Source: Candidatus Cloacimonadota bacterium (GTDB taxonomy: Bacteria > Cloacimonadota > Cloacimonadia > Cloacimonadales > TCS61). Taken from it: a DNA stretch of 64,000 nt. The stretch is from positions 1 through 64,000 of the forward strand of contig JAIPGO010000004.1 of the NCBI GenBank assembly GCA_021736135.1, written 5' to 3'. The first letter of the stretch is position 1. Every line of letters starts with the position of its first letter. The notes under the pieces are model-generated. The model had not been told where the DNA came from. It ran no database searches and saw only the letters and a list, made by a program, of their open reading frames with translations. Below are positions 28,190 through 37,791 of this stretch, in pieces. A program made the position numbers and the translations under genes.

Positions 28190-29245
28190 TTATTCAATAT
28201 CCTCTAATTTTGAGTATTTGTTATAGTTTATACGCTGAAATTTTATCGAGGCTAAATCCTCTTCTTTTAACTCTTGTAAATCATTATCCGTTATCGAAGT
28301 GACACTTTTTTTCTTAATTGTGTAAAGGACTCGTTCATCTTCAACGTAATAGAATCTCTTATCGGCACTTAAAAGCATTCCGCTTACTGTTTTACCACCC
28401 GCAATATTGAAATTCAAATAGCTGGAAGGTAATTTTTTTATTTTAGTAGCAAGTTGTATATGCTCAATTTCTTCCACGGAAATTTCCTGTATTGTGATCA
28501 GTTCCTGCTCATTTTGCTCAAGATAAGCATTAACTTCGTGAACAACTCCCCTGATAGTTTTATTGATGACATTGGAAAGAGCTTCTGCCATATCGGAAGC
28601 ATACTGACCCCGGATATCAGGTAATAGAAAAACTGATCCAAAAATTACCTCCTGATTTGTTATATATTTTGTGCGTTCCCACTCAGTAATTTTTTTTGTA
28701 TATACTATTTCATTATCCTTTTTTAAAACTAGAGTCATCTGGCAGGTTGCCAAAGCAGGATGAGCTTCCTGGTTTTTTTCTGAACCTGAAAATACAAACT
28801 CTCCATCGACTTTTAACTTATCAACTGTAATCTCCAGATCGTAAGTCTGGGCAAAGTCTTCAGTTCCGGATAAAGGCGCGTTTAATAAAAATATCCCGGA
28901 ACGATGAGTCTCTTCAACAAATGACTGGTAAATGAAATCCGGTATATTATCCTGAATATCATTCCTGCCGATTCCGCATTTATATTCCTTAATTAATAAA
29001 AATGTACTTAATGGGTCTGATTTTTCTTCTTCAACGTAAGCTCTTTCTCTCATTGCTGTTGAAGAAAAATAAATTGTATCTATGTTCACCGTGACATTCT
29101 TTTTGCCCACTACTATCTCACTATCGTGAACAAACTCCAGAGAATTCTTATTTCTGGTAAGATTTGCATATAAAGCTTCATTATAGGAACAGCCGGATAT
29201 AGCAATTGCGATTATAATTAAACCCGGTAAAACATAACTCTTCAT
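28190..29245 (-). CDS. Lipoprotein with shared C-terminal module (cluster member 1)
   Basis: The 351-residue lipoprotein (lipobox AIAISGC, Cys19) is a paralogue of the N-terminal region of the protein at 25058. It ends with one copy of the shared module: YLNFNIAGGKTVSGML, FYYVEDERVLYTIKKKSV, TSITDNDLQELKEEDL and IKFQRINYNKY, about residues 275-345. AGGGGG precedes the ATG. It is the promoter-proximal gene of the six-gene minus-strand run. A TTGACA lies upstream at 29296-29291 on the minus strand, but I see no convincing -10 partner. Function unknown. Confidence 0.72.
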   Translation of the reverse strand: MKSYVLPGLIIIAIAISGCSYNEALYANLTRNKNSLEFVHDSEIVVGKKNVTVNIDTIYFSSTAMRERAYVEEEKSDPLSTFLLIKEYKCGIGRNDIQDNIPDFIYQSFVEETHRSGIFLLNAPLSGTEDFAQTYDLEITVDKLKVDGEFVFSGSEKNQEAHPALATCQMTLVLKKDNEIVYTKKITEWERTKYITNQEVIFGSVFLLPDIRGQYASDMAEALSNVINKTIRGVVHEVNAYLEQNEQELITIQEISVEEIEHIQLATKIKKLPSSYLNFNIAGGKTVSGMLLSADKRFYYVEDERVLYTIKKKSVTSITDNDLQELKEEDLASIKFQRINYNKYSKLEDIE

Positions 29246-29296
29246 CTATTTTAATCCCCCTTTTTATAATCCACAAAAATCATTATCATGTGTCAA

Positions 29297-29550
29297 GCAA
29301 TTTCGAGTTTTCTACTGAGAATAGGCCTTATAAGCCCAATAGGCCTAATACGCCCGATACAAGTGAGTATCCGCATCGGAGCAGCGCTGAATTCGAATCC
29401 AGACCTGGATGGTCTGGGTACGCAGGCTGGGAAAAGAATAGTGTATTTCCGGGCAAGACTCATGTGTTCATGGTGAAAATATAATATCAGGTAATTATTA
29501 TTCTATTTAACCTGATAATTCCTGAAGCGGTTGAAGCCACTATAAGTTTT
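29297..29550. other. Spacer with short intergenic repeat text
   Basis: It holds ATCCAGACCTGGATGGTCTG (about 29397-29416), matching repeat text near 8242, and an imperfect run of AATAGGCCTTATAAGCCCAA and TAGGCCTAATACGCCC near 29320-29356. No gene is supported. Confidence 0.4.
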
Positions 29551-31242
29551 TTAATCACTTTTCAGTAATTTAATTACTCCATATTTTATGGAACTAAAAC
29601 TCCATTCGGGAAAATAGTATGCTGATGTTTCATCATATTGCCGGTATTGACGATAATTAAAGTTTAATTCTGACTGATTTTTTTCCATATCCAGTTCGGA
29701 TAAGGGAATTTTAATTTCAGCAGTCCAGTATTGAGCGGATATTTCAGTTTTAACTTCAAAATGCCCATTCCACTGGAGATCATGCGCCCCCTGGTTAAAG
29801 TCTGATCTTTGATCCCAGATCACACCACTGGAATTCACATAAAACTGGCAGATGATATTTTCTTTCCCTGATATCAGAAATCCTATCGCATCATCTGAAT
29901 ATACTTTGCTGTCTCTATCCAGGCATAATGTTTTTAGACTATCAGCAGGACAACTGGTTTTGGATGCAATATACAAATACTCATTATCCGTTAAAAAGAA
30001 AAGCTCAGGATCGCTCATTTCAGAGGGCTGGGATTCGATGTCTGCAAATTCATTGATAACATCAGCACCTGATCTGTCATCAAGAGATATCTTACCGTCA
30101 ATTACAGGTATATTCCGGATGTAATTGCAATTCACAACGCGGGGAATTTTTAATGGGGCTTCATATTTGTATTCCTTTTCCCGCCCAAAAGGATAGGTAA
30201 ATTTAACACTCGGTAAAGGAAACATTTTACCCCTGCTTTCTATCGTAAATTCTGTTTTAAGAGTATCTGACGGATTGATCGTCAGCAATATTTCCTTATC
30301 TTCAAAGATCCAGTTATCTTCACTCTCAATGAACAATTTTTCATTGATGATTTTGTCGTTTCTGTTGCTGATACTCAGTTCCACCGCATATTTATTATCA
30401 TCTTTCGCCTGACACAGCAGGTTGATCAATTTATTGGGAATCTGCCAGGCAAGCTGTTCTTCCTGGATCGTCATCAGATCTTTTGGGAAAATGTTACCTG
30501 ATTTTATCAGCGAAGTATAGAGCTTGTCATCTTCGACTTTGCACATCATATATTGATAAAAAATGCCTAAGTCAACATTTTCTTCCGGCATACTGCCCCC
30601 GGAACTGCCTACCAGGAAATACTCTATCCCGTCAAATACATTGTGTGCATATTGATGCCAGTGCCCCGTAAAAACCGCATCTACGTTATTTTCCAGAAAT
30701 ATCCGGTGGAAACGGTCTTCTTTTCCTAAAGCAATATTATCTGCCCAGAATGGTTTATGCATAAATACGAAGATATTCTCTTTTTCATTAATGTCGCTGA
30801 GATCCTGGATCAGCCACTCTACCTGAGCTTCTTCAAATGCATCGTAACTTTCAATGGTCGCATTATTCAAAACCACAAAATGGGTCTCTTCATAATCGAA
30901 TGAATAATATGGATCCAGGCCTGTCTTTTCTTTAAAGGTTTGTGCTGAAATCTCGTCTCTGATATCATGATTTCCAGGAGTGAAATATATCTTGCAGTCA
31001 AAGATTTCTATTGTTTCCAGGGGCACATCCCAGTCACTCTCGCTTGTCCCGTCCTCCACGAAATCACCCACGTTGATCACAAAATCAGGTCTTAAACTAT
31101 TGATCTCCTTTATTACAACTTCAAAAGCTGCCTGATCAGCTCCTCCTGTTCGATCTCCCAGAATGGCAAAATGAAAATCATTTTTTGCATTACTGCTGAA
31201 TGCGATCATCACAATAATAAAAGCAAAAACTACTTTCTTCAT
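29551..31242 (-). CDS. Secreted metallophosphoesterase with C-terminal CBM9-like domain
   Basis: The 563-residue product has a signal peptide (about 1-19, ending SSNA). A calcineurin-like phosphoesterase domain follows at about 22-250, with LGDRTGG (variant first motif, R in place of the usual L), NVGDFVEDG, TPGNHDIRDE, FMHKPFW and FTGHWHQYAH. A linker domain spans about 270-370. Residues about 380-560 look like a CBM9/DOMON-type beta-sandwich (IPVIDGKISLDDRSGADV, DDAIGFLI, YWTAEIKIPLSEL). It may act on nucleotides or phosphoesters while bound to the surface or to glycans. AGGGGGAAAAG precedes the ATG. Confidence 0.82.
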   Translation of the reverse strand: MKKVVFAFIIVMIAFSSNAKNDFHFAILGDRTGGADQAAFEVVIKEINSLRPDFVINVGDFVEDGTSESDWDVPLETIEIFDCKIYFTPGNHDIRDEISAQTFKEKTGLDPYYSFDYEETHFVVLNNATIESYDAFEEAQVEWLIQDLSDINEKENIFVFMHKPFWADNIALGKEDRFHRIFLENNVDAVFTGHWHQYAHNVFDGIEYFLVGSSGGSMPEENVDLGIFYQYMMCKVEDDKLYTSLIKSGNIFPKDLMTIQEEQLAWQIPNKLINLLCQAKDDNKYAVELSISNRNDKIINEKLFIESEDNWIFEDKEILLTINPSDTLKTEFTIESRGKMFPLPSVKFTYPFGREKEYKYEAPLKIPRVVNCNYIRNIPVIDGKISLDDRSGADVINEFADIESQPSEMSDPELFFLTDNEYLYIASKTSCPADSLKTLCLDRDSKVYSDDAIGFLISGKENIICQFYVNSSGVIWDQRSDFNQGAHDLQWNGHFEVKTEISAQYWTAEIKIPLSELDMEKNQSELNFNYRQYRQYDETSAYYFPEWSFSSIKYGVIKLLKSD

Positions 31243-31393
31243 CTTTTCCCCCTTTTATTAATAAATGAAATTTCAATCTTAAAGCAGTTCTATTTAATTC
31301 ATCTTTCAACCAACATTACTATTCTTGATTAAACGACTATGTCAGAAAAAGAAAAAAAACAATTCACTGTCAAAGTTTTTTTCAGATAATAGG

Positions 31394-31688
31394 GCATTCC
31401 CCAAAAATATTAACTTTCTCGACGGTTGTGATGTTTCTTTTCCCTGAAAGGGATAAATTTGTATAGCGTATGGTTGGATCGGTACTCCGAGACTACCATA
31501 TGAATGATGCATCCCCCCCATCGGCGCGCAGCGCTGATGGGAAGGGGCATTTTTTACATAAGGTTTCACCTGCGGTGCAACCTTATGCTATACAAATATA
31601 TCCCGTACCGGGAATTATAAGAGATAAATCCTAAATTACATTATTAAATAAGAAGTTAATCTATATCATGAATAAAATGGGAGGATGT
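31394..31688 (+). mobile_element. Dispersed repeat family A, copy A1 (MITE-like)
   Basis: The element starts GCATTCCCC and ends GGGAGGATGT, a worn version of the family termini. Inside, in order, are TTTCCCTGAAAGGGATAAA; GTATAGCGTATGGTTG, the inverse of CAACCTTATGCTATAC; the palindrome TCGGTACTCCGA; a C-rich hairpin around CCCATCGGCGCGCAGCGC; and CCCGTACCGGGAATTATAAG. There is no reading frame of its own. The order is the same as in copies at 51525 and 55078 and reversed in 34210. Confidence 0.75.
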
Positions 31689-31730
31689 CGGATTTCAAAT
31701 ATTCTCAGGCTTATCTCTGGTTCCTGCAAT

Positions 31731-31765
31731 AAAAAAAGCGAAGCTTGTCATCAGACAAGCTTCGC
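31731..31765 (-). terminator. Rho-independent terminator of the RRM gene
   Basis: On the minus strand, a perfect 12-bp stem GCGAAGCTTGTC/GACAAGCTTCGC with a four-base loop is followed by seven T. It lies 26 bases past the RRM gene stop. Confidence 0.9.
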
Positions 31766-31790
31766 AGTAGTTCGTAGCAACTAGGAACTA

Positions 31791-32072
31791 TTAATAGCGA
31801 TCACGACTTCTGGGACGGCTATCACGATCTTCGCGTGGTTTAGCCTGATTAACTTTGAGGTCTCTTTCGCCAAAAGCAGTTCCATTAAGACTATTGATAG
31901 CATTTTCAGCTTCAGAATCAACTGTCATTTCAACAAATCCAAAACCTTTTGAACGTCCGGTTTCCCGATCATTAATAACGTTAACGGATACAACTTCTCC
32001 ATACTGTGAGAATAGTTCTTGTAAATCTTCCTGGGTTACCTTGTAATTCAAATTTCCTACATAAATATTCAT
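31791..32072 (-). CDS. RRM-domain RNA-binding protein
   Basis: The 93-residue product is a single RNA-recognition motif of the kind found in cyanobacterial Rbp and many other bacterial proteins. RNP2 is IYVGNL (2-7) and RNP1 is KGFGFVEM (about 46-53). A short Arg/Asp/Ser-rich tail ends RPRSRDRY. Such proteins bind RNA and are often cold-induced. The ATG at 32072 is preferred, with GGAG seven bases upstream; another in-frame ATG lies four codons before. It is a single-gene unit with its own terminator. The 5' leader is long and AT-rich, which would fit post-transcriptional control, but I see no specific element. Confidence 0.92.
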   Translation of the reverse strand: MNIYVGNLNYKVTQEDLQELFSQYGEVVSVNVINDRETGRSKGFGFVEMTVDSEAENAINSLNGTAFGERDLKVNQAKPREDRDSRPRSRDRY

Positions 32073-32215
32073 TTTCTTCTCCATGTGAGTCTCTAGTTAT
32101 TTTTCGGGCGCATACAACTCACCAATATGCATTTCTTTTATACTAATTTAATATCCACTTCACTCTTAGACAGTATTACGACGGTAAACCGTTAAGCGAC
32201 ACTGTTCGGGAATTC

Positions 32216-33060
32216 CAGGATGTTTTACTTTTACAAGTATACTCAAATGCGTCAAGTAAATTAATATAAATAGCTGATTTAACTTTATTGATACTGATAA
32301 ATATTAAAACAAATAGCACATAGTTGAGAACCAATAAATATTTAATTATAACTTTAGATTAAACAATAACAATAGCTATTATGACGATAATTAAAATTAC
32401 TTGATAATTTCCCTCTATCCAGCGTCCATTGTCAATCGATTACGATGCCCGTCAGACTCGATGTAGATTAATCTTTCCAGATTAATCTTTTTTAAGAATC
32501 AAACAGAAAGTTTGATTACGTCCCTTCGTAATTATGTTTGTCCCCATCCGTTTAATCCTCATAATCCGCAGTTGCAAGTCTTCTGAGAAAACTGCATTTT
32601 CTTGCCTTTACAGGCATAATGCACTCCATATAAATTGTGAAAATGAGAAACCGGGAAATTGTGGAACTGAGTTAAATTAAAGAGTAAAGGAGTTGTTATT
32701 GGGCGAATCATCATTCGCCCATTAATATGAATAACCAATTAACACATAAAATACTTCTTTAAATGTTTACCGTCAATTGCCAAATTCCAGTTCCTTTTGC
32801 TTCGCATACCTATTCTGGAAGTCGGCAGATTTTCATATTCCGGTTCCGGCATCTCAAGAATTTCATCATAATGCCTTTCAACAGATTATTCGCAGTAACC
32901 TGTGATTATCCAGGTTGTGGCTGTCTCATACATGTGCCTGGGCTGTAATTAGTCACGATCATGGTTTACTAAGGAAAGCAGAGCAGGTGAATTGAATATT
33001 CAGGATGAATTGATCTTTAAAGATATTCTCTTTATTATGGTGTGAAGGTTACCTGGCTAT
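32216..33060. other. Gene-poor spacer with hairpins
   Basis: No credible gene. It holds GATTAATCTTTCCAGATTAATC (an inverted pair near 32465-32486), a perfect 20-bp palindrome at 32701-32720 (separate entry), and AT-rich filler. Confidence 0.45.
32701..32720. repeat. Short hairpin repeat family E, copy 2 (perfect palindrome)
   Basis: GGGCGAATCATCATTCGCCC reads almost identically on both strands (arms GGGCGAAT/ATTCGCCC). It is related to 12200-12219 and 41919-41941. Confidence 0.5.
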
Positions 33061-33112
33061 GTAATCCTGATTGATGGAATTAGTATCATTATCTAATATA
33101 GTTTTTTTCCTC

Positions 33113-33931
33113 TTATATTTTCACCAATATAATGCTAAATATATAGCTGACAAATATTGCCAGACAACCTGAAATAATGATAAATATATAAGACATCAGA
33201 TAATATGACCAGTCATAAGCACTTGCTGGTATAATGCTCTCATCTCCAAACTCACCATTATGACGGAATACTGATATTTTCAGTAATTTTTTCGCGCAGA
33301 AAACCGCCAGCGCAAACAGCACTACTCCATAAACAGAAAATAATGCATCGAAAGCTGCCAGAAAATTCCATATTCCATGCAGTAAAGATGCCACCAGGAA
33401 TGCCGGTATCAGATATAAAGCCGACTGAGGCTTACCCAGTCTAACTCCAAAAATAGTGATTGCTATCATATCAAAGAATAGATGTCCCGGCAATAACCTC
33501 GCCAGAAAAATCTGGTAAAGACTGCGGTTATAAATAGTGAAATCTAAAGTTTTATAAGCAATAACTGCGCCTTGAATGGTGGCATTCAAATAATAAGCTA
33601 TATTTTCGTAAAAAGCAAAACCCAGTGCAATCATACCCATAAACATAATGGCATCGAAAGATTCGTTAAGCTCCCGCTTCCAGATCTTCCAGACGATGAT
33701 GAACAAACCAAATTTTAAAAATTCTTCCCGTAAAGGCGCTAACAATACGATCTCATTGAAATCTATTTTCACAGACATGATACTCATCAGTATTGAATAG
33801 AATCCTGTTACCAGTATGGATAAAACAAAAACCTTTGCCATCGTAACGATGTTTTCCTTCTCATAACGGTCAAGGTACATCAGCAGCACTATCAAGGCAG
33901 AACTTATCAACGAGTTTATTATAACAGGCAT
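33113..33931 (-). CDS. PrsW-family intramembrane metalloprotease
   Basis: The 272-residue protein has about seven or eight hydrophobic segments and the PrsW signature motifs: REEFLKF (E-E-x-x-K, near residue 68), FAFYENIAY (near 104), GHLFFD (near 150) and HGIWNF (near 190). Members cleave membrane-anchored anti-sigma factors in Bacillus, while others have unknown targets. No anti-sigma or sigma gene is nearby, so the target here is unknown. GAGGATAAT precedes the ATG. It is a single-gene unit flanked by repeats. Confidence 0.88.
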   Translation of the reverse strand: MPVIINSLISSALIVLLMYLDRYEKENIVTMAKVFVLSILVTGFYSILMSIMSVKIDFNEIVLLAPLREEFLKFGLFIIVWKIWKRELNESFDAIMFMGMIALGFAFYENIAYYLNATIQGAVIAYKTLDFTIYNRSLYQIFLARLLPGHLFFDMIAITIFGVRLGKPQSALYLIPAFLVASLLHGIWNFLAAFDALFSVYGVVLFALAVFCAKKLLKISVFRHNGEFGDESIIPASAYDWSYYLMSYIFIIISGCLAIFVSYIFSIILVKI

Positions 33932-34209
33932 ATTATCCTCTTCATTTTTTTCAAATAAAACTCCTTTTCTCTTTGGGAAGATATGTCAAGGTATGTTTCA
34001 ATTTTGGAGATTCTGTAACATTCTGTTTTCTTTCCAATATTTGTCATACAATTTTTATAATGAAAATGTATAACCTCTTGTGAAACAAAGTGCCAGCAGA
34101 GGAATAAACGTCGATTATAAAATATCCCTTTTTAGAAAATGAACTCCTCCACAAGTTGAAATATAAAAATTCCAGGGATATATCTACTTTTCATGATACG
34201 AGATAACTG

Positions 34210-34524
34210 GCATCCCCCCGTAAAATTATTCCTGTTATGAGGTAACTTCTTATTTTATAGAGTAATATTTAAGATTTATCTCTTATAATTCCCGGTACGG
34301 GATAAATTTGTATAGCGTAAGGTTGCACAGAAGGTGCTACCTTATGTAAAAAATGAGCCACTCCCCCACCCCATCGGCGCTGCGCGCCGATGAGGTGGGG
34401 GTATATGCCTCATTCATAAGGAAGTCTCGGAGTACCGAGCCAACCTTACGCTATACGAATATATCCCTTTCAGGGAAATGAAACTTCACAATAGGCGAGA
34501 TATTTAAAAATTACGGGGGGATGT
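34210..34524 (-). mobile_element. Dispersed repeat family A, copy A2 (MITE-like, reverse orientation)
   Basis: This is the best-preserved copy: 315 bp with near-perfect terminal inverted repeats GCATCCCCCCGTAA and TTACGGGGGGATGT. Inside are TCCCGGTACGGGATAAAT, GTATAGCGTAAGGTTG and its inverse CAACCTTACGCTATAC, the TCGGAGTACCGA palindrome, and a long GC-rich hairpin (CCCCACCCCATCGGCGC/GCGCCGATGAGGTGGGG, about 34363-34400). No frame encodes a protein. No clear target-site duplication is visible. Confidence 0.8.
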
Positions 34525-34697
34525 TAATTTTTATGATATGAAGTAATACTTGACAAGATATTATTCAAAATGTAAGTAAACAAAATAATAGGGAAAGATG
34601 AAACGTAAATAATTTCCCTAAAACTATAAGAATGTGATCAAAAAGACTGATTCGGCATCTTTTTTAGAATCTTGCCGTAAAATTAAAGGAACCAGGT

Positions 34698-35996
34698 ATG
34701 AGAAAAATAATGATCTTTTTAATTATATTAGTGCTTTTAAGCTGCGCTAATGATAACGACAAGTCATCAGGAGATTTATTCAGTATTGAGGTGGTTGATG
34801 CAAGCGGTGATCCCGTTTCCGGATTGATTGTAAGAGTCAATAATGGTTATTATCAGGGGACTTACAGATGGCTGACCCCAAAAACAGGTATCATATTCTC
34901 GCTTTCTGAAGCATCTGATGTCAAAATTGACATTTACGATCTTGAAAATCAGCATGTGAGATGTTTAGTGAATAAATACTGGGAGGCAGGCTGGTATAAT
35001 TATCTCTGGACTGGGAAAAATGATGCGGATGAACCAGCTAATATTGGCGGAACTAATATTTTCAGATACGAAATGATTGTCAGGGATCATGAGACGAATG
35101 AGATAACTTTTCAAGATACAAAATATATGTGCCTGGAATTACAAACTCTTTCAAGCCGAAGTGATATCGGAACTACCGATGAGAATGGTAGGCTCAGCTT
35201 CAATAACAATCTGGCATTTCCTCATATCTTTAACTTAGGACCTCAACCGGGTTATGATGAGAACGCCGTTTATGTTGGAGATTTTAGTTTATCTGACTTA
35301 ATCAATATCAAACTCATTGATCCTTTAACGGAAGAATACGTTTTATATCTCGAGCAAATGTCAAATTACGAAAGCAATCATTATCATCTTGTCTGGGAAT
35401 ATCCTCAGAGCGCTAAATCTGATGGATACAACATTAACCCGATCACCTATGCTGAATTTGATCAGGATCTGGCAGTGAATTTAAAGACATCAGAACCTGC
35501 TGCCGACGAAATCACAGCAGCTGAGTTTAAATCAAGAAGTATAATGAGAGATGCTGATGGCTCCGGTGCCGGAACAGCAAATGATGGGGAAGCAATTTTT
35601 GAATCTGGTTTTCAATTAATACCATCTTCTACAGTTCTGAGCAGTTTTACGGCTGAATATTTCAATGGTGAGATAATTCTGCAATGGATTACTCAAAATG
35701 AAATAAATAATGCTGGCTGGAACGTGTATCGCAGTGAGTCAGGATCTTTGGATGACAGTTATCGGATAAATCCTGAACTAATACCCGGAGCAGGGACTAG
35801 TGCTTATCCATCAGAATATGTATTTTGTGATGAATATGATATCGAGGAAGGCTTAACCTACCATTACTGGTTAGAATCAGTAGCATTTGACGGTAATGGT
35901 GAAATTTATGAACCAATATCAATAATGATACCCGATGGCTCTAACCCTCCTGTCGAGACAAAACTTTATCAGAATTACCCTAATCCCTTTAATTAG
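34698..35996 (+). CDS. Lipoprotein-like surface protein, C-terminal sorting domain truncated
   Basis: The 432-residue product has a lipobox LLSC near residue 16. A FlgD-like Ig segment follows (FSLSEASDVKIDIYDL to YEMIVRD, about 70-140), then a central unknown part and a fibronectin-like domain (about 310-415, ITQNEINNAGWNVYRSE). It ends exactly at YQNYPNPFN and a stop, where related proteins continue for another 70-80 residues of sorting domain. Thirty bases after the stop, 22 copies of an 8-bp repeat begin (36026-36201). No rest of the domain is found downstream, so the gene has probably lost its 3' end. The N-terminus and its ribosome site (AAAGGAACC) look intact. Confidence 0.75.
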   Translation: MRKIMIFLIILVLLSCANDNDKSSGDLFSIEVVDASGDPVSGLIVRVNNGYYQGTYRWLTPKTGIIFSLSEASDVKIDIYDLENQHVRCLVNKYWEAGWYNYLWTGKNDADEPANIGGTNIFRYEMIVRDHETNEITFQDTKYMCLELQTLSSRSDIGTTDENGRLSFNNNLAFPHIFNLGPQPGYDENAVYVGDFSLSDLINIKLIDPLTEEYVLYLEQMSNYESNHYHLVWEYPQSAKSDGYNINPITYAEFDQDLAVNLKTSEPAADEITAAEFKSRSIMRDADGSGAGTANDGEAIFESGFQLIPSSTVLSSFTAEYFNGEIILQWITQNEINNAGWNVYRSESGSLDDSYRINPELIPGAGTSAYPSEYVFCDEYDIEEGLTYHYWLESVAFDGNGEIYEPISIMIPDGSNPPVETKLYQNYPNPFN

Positions 35997-36025
35997 GAAA
36001 ATGGTTTGTTTCTCTGGGACTAATG

Positions 36026-36201
36026 GAGGGTTAGAGGGTTAGAGGGTTAGAGGGTTTGAGGGTTTGAGGGTTTGAGGGTTTGAGGGTTTGAGGGTTAGAG
36101 GGTTAGAGGGTTTGAGGGTTAGAGGGTTTGAGGGTTAGAGGGTTAGAGGGTTTGAGGGTTTGAGGGTTTGAGGGTTAGAGGGTTAGAGGGTTTGAGGGTT
36201 T
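36026..36201 (+). repeat. Tandem array, 22 copies of an 8-bp G-rich unit
   Basis: The units are GAGGGTTA and GAGGGTTT without interruption for 176 bp. The order of the variable last base is A A A T T T T T A A T A T A A T T T A A T T, then GAGGGATGA. Every unit has a GGG run, so the plus strand could form G-quadruplexes. The array is not a multiple of three per unit and is stop-rich (TAG), so it is not coding. Confidence 0.95.
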
Positions 36202-36282
36202 GAGGGATGAGATTGTCTCTGCACCAAACTCACTGCGTTCGCTCTGGGGTAAGTTACTTGGATCTATAATGTTTATTGAATA

Positions 36283-36385
36283 TTTATTAGTCTGTAGGAC
36301 TTATATATTTGTAGAATAAATGATAGCGACACTTATCACCCCCCACCCCGGCGACCGACTTAGCCGGTCGCCGAGATGAGGGGAT
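36283..36385 (-). repeat. Dispersed repeat family B, partial copy B2 (reverse)
   Basis: TAGTCTGTAGGACTTATATA and TTGTAGAA (reverse of the family B TCTACAAAT...AAGTCC block) are followed by the family's GC-rich hairpin, CCCCGGCGACCGAC/GCCGGTCGCCGAG (36338-36383). The conserved tail expected on the left is missing and may have been lost together with the 3' end of the upstream gene. Confidence 0.65.
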
Positions 36386-36609
36386 ATTGCCAATGTTTTT
36401 TCTAAAATTATACCCAAAAGGGAAAAGAATATATTAGCAATGAAGAAAAACCATGATAAATGATTTATAATTAAACTGATTTGGTCTTTTTCTTAAAAGA
36501 AAACCTGAACGGCAGTACTTTTCTAATTATGATGTATAAATCACTGAAAAGGAATGCTTCCTGTAGAACTGTCTCCTAAATTACCTGGAATATGCGTGTA
36601 TTTTATTAC

Positions 36610-36637
36610 TTGACAGTCTGGGATATAGTTATATCTA
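36610..36637 (+). promoter_or_regulatory. Candidate promoter for the secreted protein at 36687
   Basis: TTGACA (36610-36615) and TATCTA (36632-36637) with 16 bases between. The start codon is about 50 bases downstream. Confidence 0.4.
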
Positions 36638-36686
36638 ATAATAATATGGATTATTAAGATATTAAAGACATAAAACCGGAGATGAT

Positions 36687-37739
36687 ATGAAGAAGATTTT
36701 GTTTCTGATAGTTATACTGCTCCCCTTATCGGGAATTCTTTACAGTGAAGAAAATGATATGGACAGGATCATGCCGAAGAAGCTTGTTTATGCGGAATTA
36801 CCAGATAATTACCCGAAAGAGCTGGATGAACTTTTCCTTTTTTACGGGGATACTATCCAGGCATTGTCTAGCGGGAACACTAACTATATTGAAGCAAATA
36901 CAAGATTAATATCCCTTGTTGCCAATCTAGATAAAGCAAAAATCCGCAGGCTGAAATATCTGCTCTGGCTGGCAGGGAATGCAATACCGGAATATTTCGC
37001 GGAATATCAAGCCATCAATGGAAATCTATCAAAAATAAATTATCTCGAATCTTTTACCTGGGATGATATCGAAAGATTATCTGTTTACCCCCCGAAACAA
37101 CTGCAGGATGAGATCAATGGTAACAGAGAAAACGAGCAAATGCGGTCAATAAGTCTTATTAATTTTATGATTGATGCCGCTGAAAAAGATCCCGGGGCTG
37201 AAACTCCTCCCTCTTATTATATGTTGTGGCCAGTTTGGGCAAGAGTTCTCATAACAGAAGCAAGTAAATTAAGTAATGAGAATAATAATAGGGGTACGCA
37301 ATATTTTATCTTGAGTTGTGAGATAATAGAAACTTATGGTGACAAATTTCCTAGGAAAGATCTCAATATAGTGGTGCTTGATTATGGCAATTATTTCAAA
37401 TATATCCCCGGTAAAGAATGCCTGATCAATTTTACTTATGCGATCCAGCCGGATTACGAGAAATGTTTCGATATGGTAAAATCTTCCCAGAAAGACGGCT
37501 TATATCCAGAAAGGCATTATATTGCCCAATCCCAGATGATCAGGGAAATTATTGATGATGAGATCATAATTCGTTCACCATATAAAATCGGAGAGTTTCC
37601 TGATATCAATATTCCCATAAAACCATCAAAGGATTTCTACGACGATCATTTTGGTGATAAAGATAAAGTTGGATTTTCAGATTTCATTCGTCATCTGGAT
37701 GATATAGTGAGTTCATTGAAGGAAGGAACCGGCAAGTAG
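36687..37739 (+). CDS. Secreted protein, unknown function
   Basis: The 350-residue product begins with a signal peptide (about 1-20, ending GILYS). The mature protein is acidic and mainly helical, with a repeated Tyr/Pro-rich flavour (SYYMLWPVWARVLI, QPDYEKCFDMVKSS). I do not recognise the family. GGAGATGAT precedes the ATG. It has its own candidate promoter and sits between a repeat array and the TetR gene. Confidence 0.65.
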   Translation: MKKILFLIVILLPLSGILYSEENDMDRIMPKKLVYAELPDNYPKELDELFLFYGDTIQALSSGNTNYIEANTRLISLVANLDKAKIRRLKYLLWLAGNAIPEYFAEYQAINGNLSKINYLESFTWDDIERLSVYPPKQLQDEINGNRENEQMRSISLINFMIDAAEKDPGAETPPSYYMLWPVWARVLITEASKLSNENNNRGTQYFILSCEIIETYGDKFPRKDLNIVVLDYGNYFKYIPGKECLINFTYAIQPDYEKCFDMVKSSQKDGLYPERHYIAQSQMIREIIDDEIIIRSPYKIGEFPDINIPIKPSKDFYDDHFGDKDKVGFSDFIRHLDDIVSSLKEGTGK

Positions 37740-37791
37740 ACTGTGGTTAGAATCTCTAAACAGTAATAATCCCCATAGGCAATTTTTTTAT

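Noticed and set aside
32763-32948. 61-codon plus-strand frame in the spacer
   Set aside because: No ribosome site, no family, and composition like the surrounding spacer.
36026-36201. CRISPR array or telomere-like repeat
   Set aside because: The 8-bp units follow each other without spacers and without cas genes, so it is not CRISPR. The unit resembles telomere text only by its GGGTTA word and lies inside a sequence continuing on both sides.
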